A stretch of 64,000 nt of DNA, taken from positions 1 to 64,000 of the forward strand of contig NZ_CP020949.1 of the NCBI RefSeq assembly GCF_000172795.2, read 5' to 3'. Positions within the stretch are counted from its first letter, which is position 1. The number at the start of each line of letters is the position of its first letter. Source of the DNA: Rhizobium sp. CIAT894. Its GTDB lineage: Bacteria; Pseudomonadota; Alphaproteobacteria; Rhizobiales; Rhizobiaceae. Below, piece by piece: positions 60,519 through 64,000 of this stretch. The position numbers and the translations under genes were made by a program. The notes below the pieces were generated by a model. The model had not been told where the DNA came from. It made no database searches and worked only from the letters and a program-made list of their open reading frames with translations.

Positions 60519-63500
60519 ATGGCGCATGACGATCCTTTCACCATCGACCTGTTCGGCACTACAGCTCCCGCATCCGGTTTCGATCTCGGTGTGCCGGGTT
60601 TCGCAGCAGATTTCGGAACCGATATCGATATCGACCCCCAGCCCTCGACACCGGCGCCAGCCGCGGCGGTCCGCAAAGAACCGAAGCCCACACCGCAGAT
60701 ACGGACGAAGGTCAATTTCAGCCTGCAGAGTTCTCGCGGTCTCGGCAAAACCTGGCGCGACCGGGCGCATGACAACATCTCCGCCATCGTGCTGGCCAAC
60801 GAGCTCGAGCGTCAAGGATTACCGGCCCGACCTGACCAGCAGGCAAGGTTGATCAAGTTCACCGGCTTCGGTGCATCGGATCTCGCCAACGGCATATTCC
60901 GACGTCCGGGCGACGATGCGTTTCGCAAGGGTTGGGAAGAACTCGGTGGCAATCTTGAACGCGCCGTGGCGGCAGGGGACTACGCATCTCTGGCGCGCTG
61001 CACCCAATATGCCCACTTCACGCCTGAGTTTATCGTTCGTGCCATCTGGGCAGGCTTGGTCCGCATGGGGTTCAAGGGCGGCCTGATCCTGGAGCCGGGG
61101 ATCGGCACGGGCATGTTTCCAGCGCTGATGCCGGAGGCGCTCTCGACGGTAAGCCATGTCACCGGTGTCGAGCTCGATCCGGTGACCGCCCGCATCGTCC
61201 GGCTGCTGCAGCCGCGTGCGAAAATCATCACCGGTGATTTTTCGCGCACGGACTTGCCCGCCCAATTCGATCTGGCGATCGGCAACCCGCCGTTTTCGGA
61301 TCGGACAGTGCGGAGCGATCCGGCTTTCCGCTCTATCGGTTTTCGGTTGCATGACTATTTCATCGCCAAGTCCATCGATCGGCTGAAGCCGGGCGGTCTT
61401 GCAGCCTTCGTCACGTCGTCCGGCACCATGGACAAGGTCGATGCCCGCGCCCGCGAATACATCGCTGGCATGGCCGATCTCATCGGTGCAATCCGCTTGC
61501 CCGAGGGCAGTTTTCGGGCGGACGCCGGCACGGATGTCGTCATCGATATCCTCTTCTTCCAGAAGCGTCGAGCGGATGAGACGGCTGGTAACGACAGCTG
61601 GCTGGATCTCGGGGATGTTGGGTTGGAGGGCGAGGGCGGTAGCGTCCGTATCAACAGGTGGTTCGTCGATCGTCCGGAGATGGTGCTCGGACGCCATGCG
61701 ATCACTTCGGGACCTTTCGGGGAGACTTATGCCTGCCTACCCACCTGTGACGATCTTGATGAAGTTCTGAACTCCGCAATCACTCAGTTACCAGCTGACA
61801 TCTACGATGGCGATGTGACGGCGATCGATTTCGAACTCGAAGATGAGGTGGCGGGAGCTTCTGCGGAGCGGTCCGACGATCCCAGGGTGCGCGAGGGCAG
61901 CTATTTCATCGGCAAGGCCACGGCGCTGATGCAGGTGGTGGACGGGATCGCTGTCCCGGTCGAAGTCAGGAAGGGCCGCAGGACCGACGGCATCTTCGCC
62001 AAGCACGCCCTGATCATCCGGAAGCTGATCCCGATCCGCGACGCGGTCCGGCTGATCCTCAAGTTTCAGGAGCGCGACCAGCCCTGGCAAAAGGCGCAGG
62101 TCGCGCTGCGCATCGCCTGGTCCAGTTTCGTGCGCGAGTTCGGTCCGATCAACTTCACCTCTGTCTCGACATCGGAGGATCAGGAGACGGGGGAGGTCAG
62201 GGAGGTCCACCGCCGGCCGAACCTCGCGCCGTTCCTCGACGATCCCGATTGCTGGCTGGTCGCCTCGATCGAGGACTATGATCTGGAGACCAACGCCGCC
62301 AAGCCCGGGCCGATCTTTACAGAACGGGTGATCGCTCCACCCCCGGCACCAGTGATCACCTCGGCATCAGATGCGCTCGCTGTCGTTCTGAACGAACGCG
62401 GACATGTCGATCCCGATCACATTGCCGAGCTACTGCATCGCGACGTTGAGGACGTCCTCGGCGAGTTAGGCGAGGCGATCTTCCGCGATCCATCCGACGG
62501 CTCCTGGCAGACGGCCAATGCCTATCTGTCCGGTGCGGTCCGGTCGAAGCTCACTGTTGCTCGCGCCGCCGCGGACCTCGATCCCACCTTCGCCGGTAAT
62601 GTCGCAGCGCTTGAGCGGGTGCAGCCACCGGATCTCAGGCCCTCGGATATTACCGCACGCCTCGGCGCGCCGTGGATCCCGGTCGATGACGTTGTCGCCT
62701 TCGTCAAACAGACGATGGACGCCGACATCTCCATCCACCATCTGCCGGAACTGGCGACCTGGACGGTCAATGCCCGTCAGCTTGAATGGTCTGCGGCAGG
62801 CACCACCGAATGGGGAACCCATCGCCGCCATGCCGGCCAGCTTCTGTCCGACGCTCTCAATTCGTCCGTGCCGCAGATCTTTGACACCGTCCGCGACGGC
62901 GAGACCGAGCGTCGGGTGTTGAACACGGTGGAGACGGAAGCCGCCAAAGAAAAGCTCGCCAAGATCAAAACGGCTTTTCAGTCGTGGATCTGGTCCGATC
63001 CGGATCGCACCGACCGGCTGGCACGGGTCTATAACGACACCTTCAACAATATCGTGCCTCGAGCCTTCAACGGCGATCATCTCCAGCTTCCCGGCGCCTC
63101 AGGCGCCTTTTCTCTTTATGGGCATCAGAAACGCGGCATCTGGAGGATTATCTCCGCCGGCGCCACTTATCTTGCCCACGCCGTCGGTGCTGGAAAGACG
63201 CTGACCATGGCGGCTGCGATCATGGAGCAGCGGCGGCTGGGTCTGATCGCCAAGGCGATGCTTGTCGTGCCCGGCCATTGCCTGGCCCAGGCCGCACGGG
63301 AGTTTCTCGCTCTTTATCCGAACGCCCGCATCCTCGTCGCCGACGAAACGAACTTCGTCAGGGAGAAGCGCCATCGCTTCCTGTCGCGGGCTGCCACCGC
63401 CAACTGGGACGCCATCATCATCACCCATTCGGCGTTTCGGTTCATCTCCGTGCCATCGGCCTTTGAAGCACAGATGATCCAGGATGAGCTTGAACTCTAC

Positions 63501-64000
63501 GAAGAGCTGCTGACCAAGGTCGAACGCGACGACCGGCTATCGCGCAAGCGCATCGAACGCATGAAGGAAGGTCACAAGGAACGGCTCGAAGCGCTGGCGA
63601 CGCGAAAGGATGACCTGCTCACGATCTCCGAGCTTGGGATCGACCAGATCATCGTCGACGAGGCGCAGGAATTCCGCAAGCTGTCGTTCGCCACCAACAT
63701 GTCGACCCTGCGCGGTATCGATCCGAACGGTTCGCAGCGCACCTGGGACCTGTTCGTCAAATCCCGGTTCATCGAGTCGAAAAATCCGCGCAGGGCGCTG
63801 GTGCTGGCGTCGGGCACGCCGATCACCAACACGCTGGGCGAGATGTTCTCGGTGCAGCGGATGATGGATCCCGCTGCATTGTCGGAACGTGGTCTGCACG
63901 AGTTCGACGCCTGGGCCTCGACCTTCGGCGATACCTCGACGGAACTCGAATTGCAGCCCTCGGGTAAATACAAGCCGGTCACGCGCTTCAGCCAGTTCGT
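60519..64000 (+). CDS. Plasmid-borne N6-adenine methylase/SNF2-like helicase giant protein (3' end outside window)
   Basis: The frame from ATG 60519 (preceded by CACAGGAG) is open for 1160 codons to the window edge. An N6-adenine methyltransferase-like domain (about 190-350) shows 'GLILEPGIGTGMFPALMPEA' for SAM binding and AIGNPPFSD as the catalytic NPPF motif. A superfamily 2 helicase domain starts near residue 860: GHQKRGIWRIISAGATYL, HAVGAGKTLTMAAA as Walker A, and 'IDQIIVDEAQEFRKLSFATN' as DEAQ Walker B, then LASGTPITNTLGEM. Related proteins of 1600-1700 aa are common on rhizobial plasmids and may guard or process plasmid DNA during transfer. The missing part should contain the second helicase lobe. 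Confidence 0.9.
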   Translation, partial: MAHDDPFTIDLFGTTAPASGFDLGVPGFAADFGTDIDIDPQPSTPAPAAAVRKEPKPTPQIRTKVNFSLQSSRGLGKTWRDRAHDNISAIVLANELERQGLPARPDQQARLIKFTGFGASDLANGIFRRPGDDAFRKGWEELGGNLERAVAAGDYASLARCTQYAHFTPEFIVRAIWAGLVRMGFKGGLILEPGIGTGMFPALMPEALSTVSHVTGVELDPVTARIVRLLQPRAKIITGDFSRTDLPAQFDLAIGNPPFSDRTVRSDPAFRSIGFRLHDYFIAKSIDRLKPGGLAAFVTSSGTMDKVDARAREYIAGMADLIGAIRLPEGSFRADAGTDVVIDILFFQKRRADETAGNDSWLDLGDVGLEGEGGSVRINRWFVDRPEMVLGRHAITSGPFGETYACLPTCDDLDEVLNSAITQLPADIYDGDVTAIDFELEDEVAGASAERSDDPRVREGSYFIGKATALMQVVDGIAVPVEVRKGRRTDGIFAKHALIIRKLIPIRDAVRLILKFQERDQPWQKAQVALRIAWSSFVREFGPINFTSVSTSEDQETGEVREVHRRPNLAPFLDDPDCWLVASIEDYDLETNAAKPGPIFTERVIAPPPAPVITSASDALAVVLNERGHVDPDHIAELLHRDVEDVLGELGEAIFRDPSDGSWQTANAYLSGAVRSKLTVARAAADLDPTFAGNVAALERVQPPDLRPSDITARLGAPWIPVDDVVAFVKQTMDADISIHHLPELATWTVNARQLEWSAAGTTEWGTHRRHAGQLLSDALNSSVPQIFDTVRDGETERRVLNTVETEAAKEKLAKIKTAFQSWIWSDPDRTDRLARVYNDTFNNIVPRAFNGDHLQLPGASGAFSLYGHQKRGIWRIISAGATYLAHAVGAGKTLTMAAAIMEQRRLGLIAKAMLVVPGHCLAQAAREFLALYPNARILVADETNFVREKRHRFLSRAATANWDAIIITHSAFRFISVPSAFEAQMIQDELELYEELLTKVERDDRLSRKRIERMKEGHKERLEALATRKDDLLTISELGIDQIIVDEAQEFRKLSFATNMSTLRGIDPNGSQRTWDLFVKSRFIESKNPRRALVLASGTPITNTLGEMFSVQRMMDPAALSERGLHEFDAWASTFGDTSTELELQPSGKYKPVTRFSQF

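Noticed and set aside
1..64000. CRISPR array, rRNA, tRNA, repABC or conjugation genes
   Set aside because: I looked for regular direct repeats with spacers, conserved rRNA/tRNA features and Rep/Tra motifs while reading and found none; a dedicated search could still find a tRNA.

Overview
The window looks like part of a large accessory replicon (plasmid or chromid) of an alphaproteobacterium in the Rhizobium/Agrobacterium/Sinorhizobium group. Support comes from an RHE_PE00001-type DUF1612 gene (4610-5740), a rhizobial plasmid block with DUF3991/toprim, DUF1419 and a giant methylase-helicase (58395-64000), dense GC-rich coding, and many ABC importers paired with LysR, GntR or AraC regulators. 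I saw no rRNA, tRNA, CRISPR array, repABC or tra/virB genes.

Layout. (1) 1-5740 is a decayed mobile-element zone. It holds two SnoaL-like genes, a deleted tyrosine integrase, two eroded copies of a TniA-like transposase N-terminus, an intact serine resolvase and a DUF1612 gene behind a 12-bp palindrome. (2) 5826-19386 is a defence island. It contains: an operon of unknown gene plus XRE-ImmA/IrrE; an AvcD-type anti-phage dCTP deaminase with a 4-bp-overlapping partner; a leftward RHH-GNAT-XRE-ImmA operon; and, divergent from it, a ubiquitin-like conjugation operon (two Ubl domains fused to an E2, JAMM fused to E1, DUF6527, a small unknown, an HELGH metallopeptidase and a Dcd-fold dCTP deaminase). 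A Septu-like AAA ATPase/HNH nuclease pair follows. (3) 20053-34214 is a catabolic cluster: HpcH/HpaI aldolase, two SDRs, class V aminotransferase, creatininase-like amidohydrolase, arginase-family ureohydrolase, M20 hydrolase, LysR regulator, a polar amino-acid ABC importer with duplicated binding proteins, and an aldehyde dehydrogenase. A repeated LysR-type palindrome near three transcription units suggests one regulon, perhaps for a guanidino or N-acyl amino acid. (4) 34719-38812 encodes a subtilisin-like protease, an 80-aa companion protein and a trypsin-EndoG nuclease fusion. I know of no described system with this layout. (5) 38983-53662 is a betaine/hydroxyproline-type catabolic region: AraC regulator, proline racemase-family epimerase, ProVWX-type importer, FAD oxidoreductase, aldehyde dehydrogenase, DapA-like lyase, two paralogous GntR regulators, LysR regulator, Rieske oxygenase and its reductase. 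Together they could import and demethylate an N-methylated (hydroxy)proline and convert it toward 2-oxoglutarate. (6) 53913-55903 is an AbiE-like nucleotidyltransferase toxin-antitoxin pair. (7) 56150-57670 is a TetR/enoyl-CoA hydratase unit with two tandem operators. (8) 58395 to the end is the plasmid block, whose last gene runs off the window.

Main candidates for something undescribed are the S8 protease / small protein / trypsin-EndoG module, and the ubiquitin-like operon that ends in a metallopeptidase and a dCTP deaminase while sharing an intergenic region with an RHH-GNAT-XRE-ImmA operon. All functional statements rest on motif reading and family knowledge; no database search was run.
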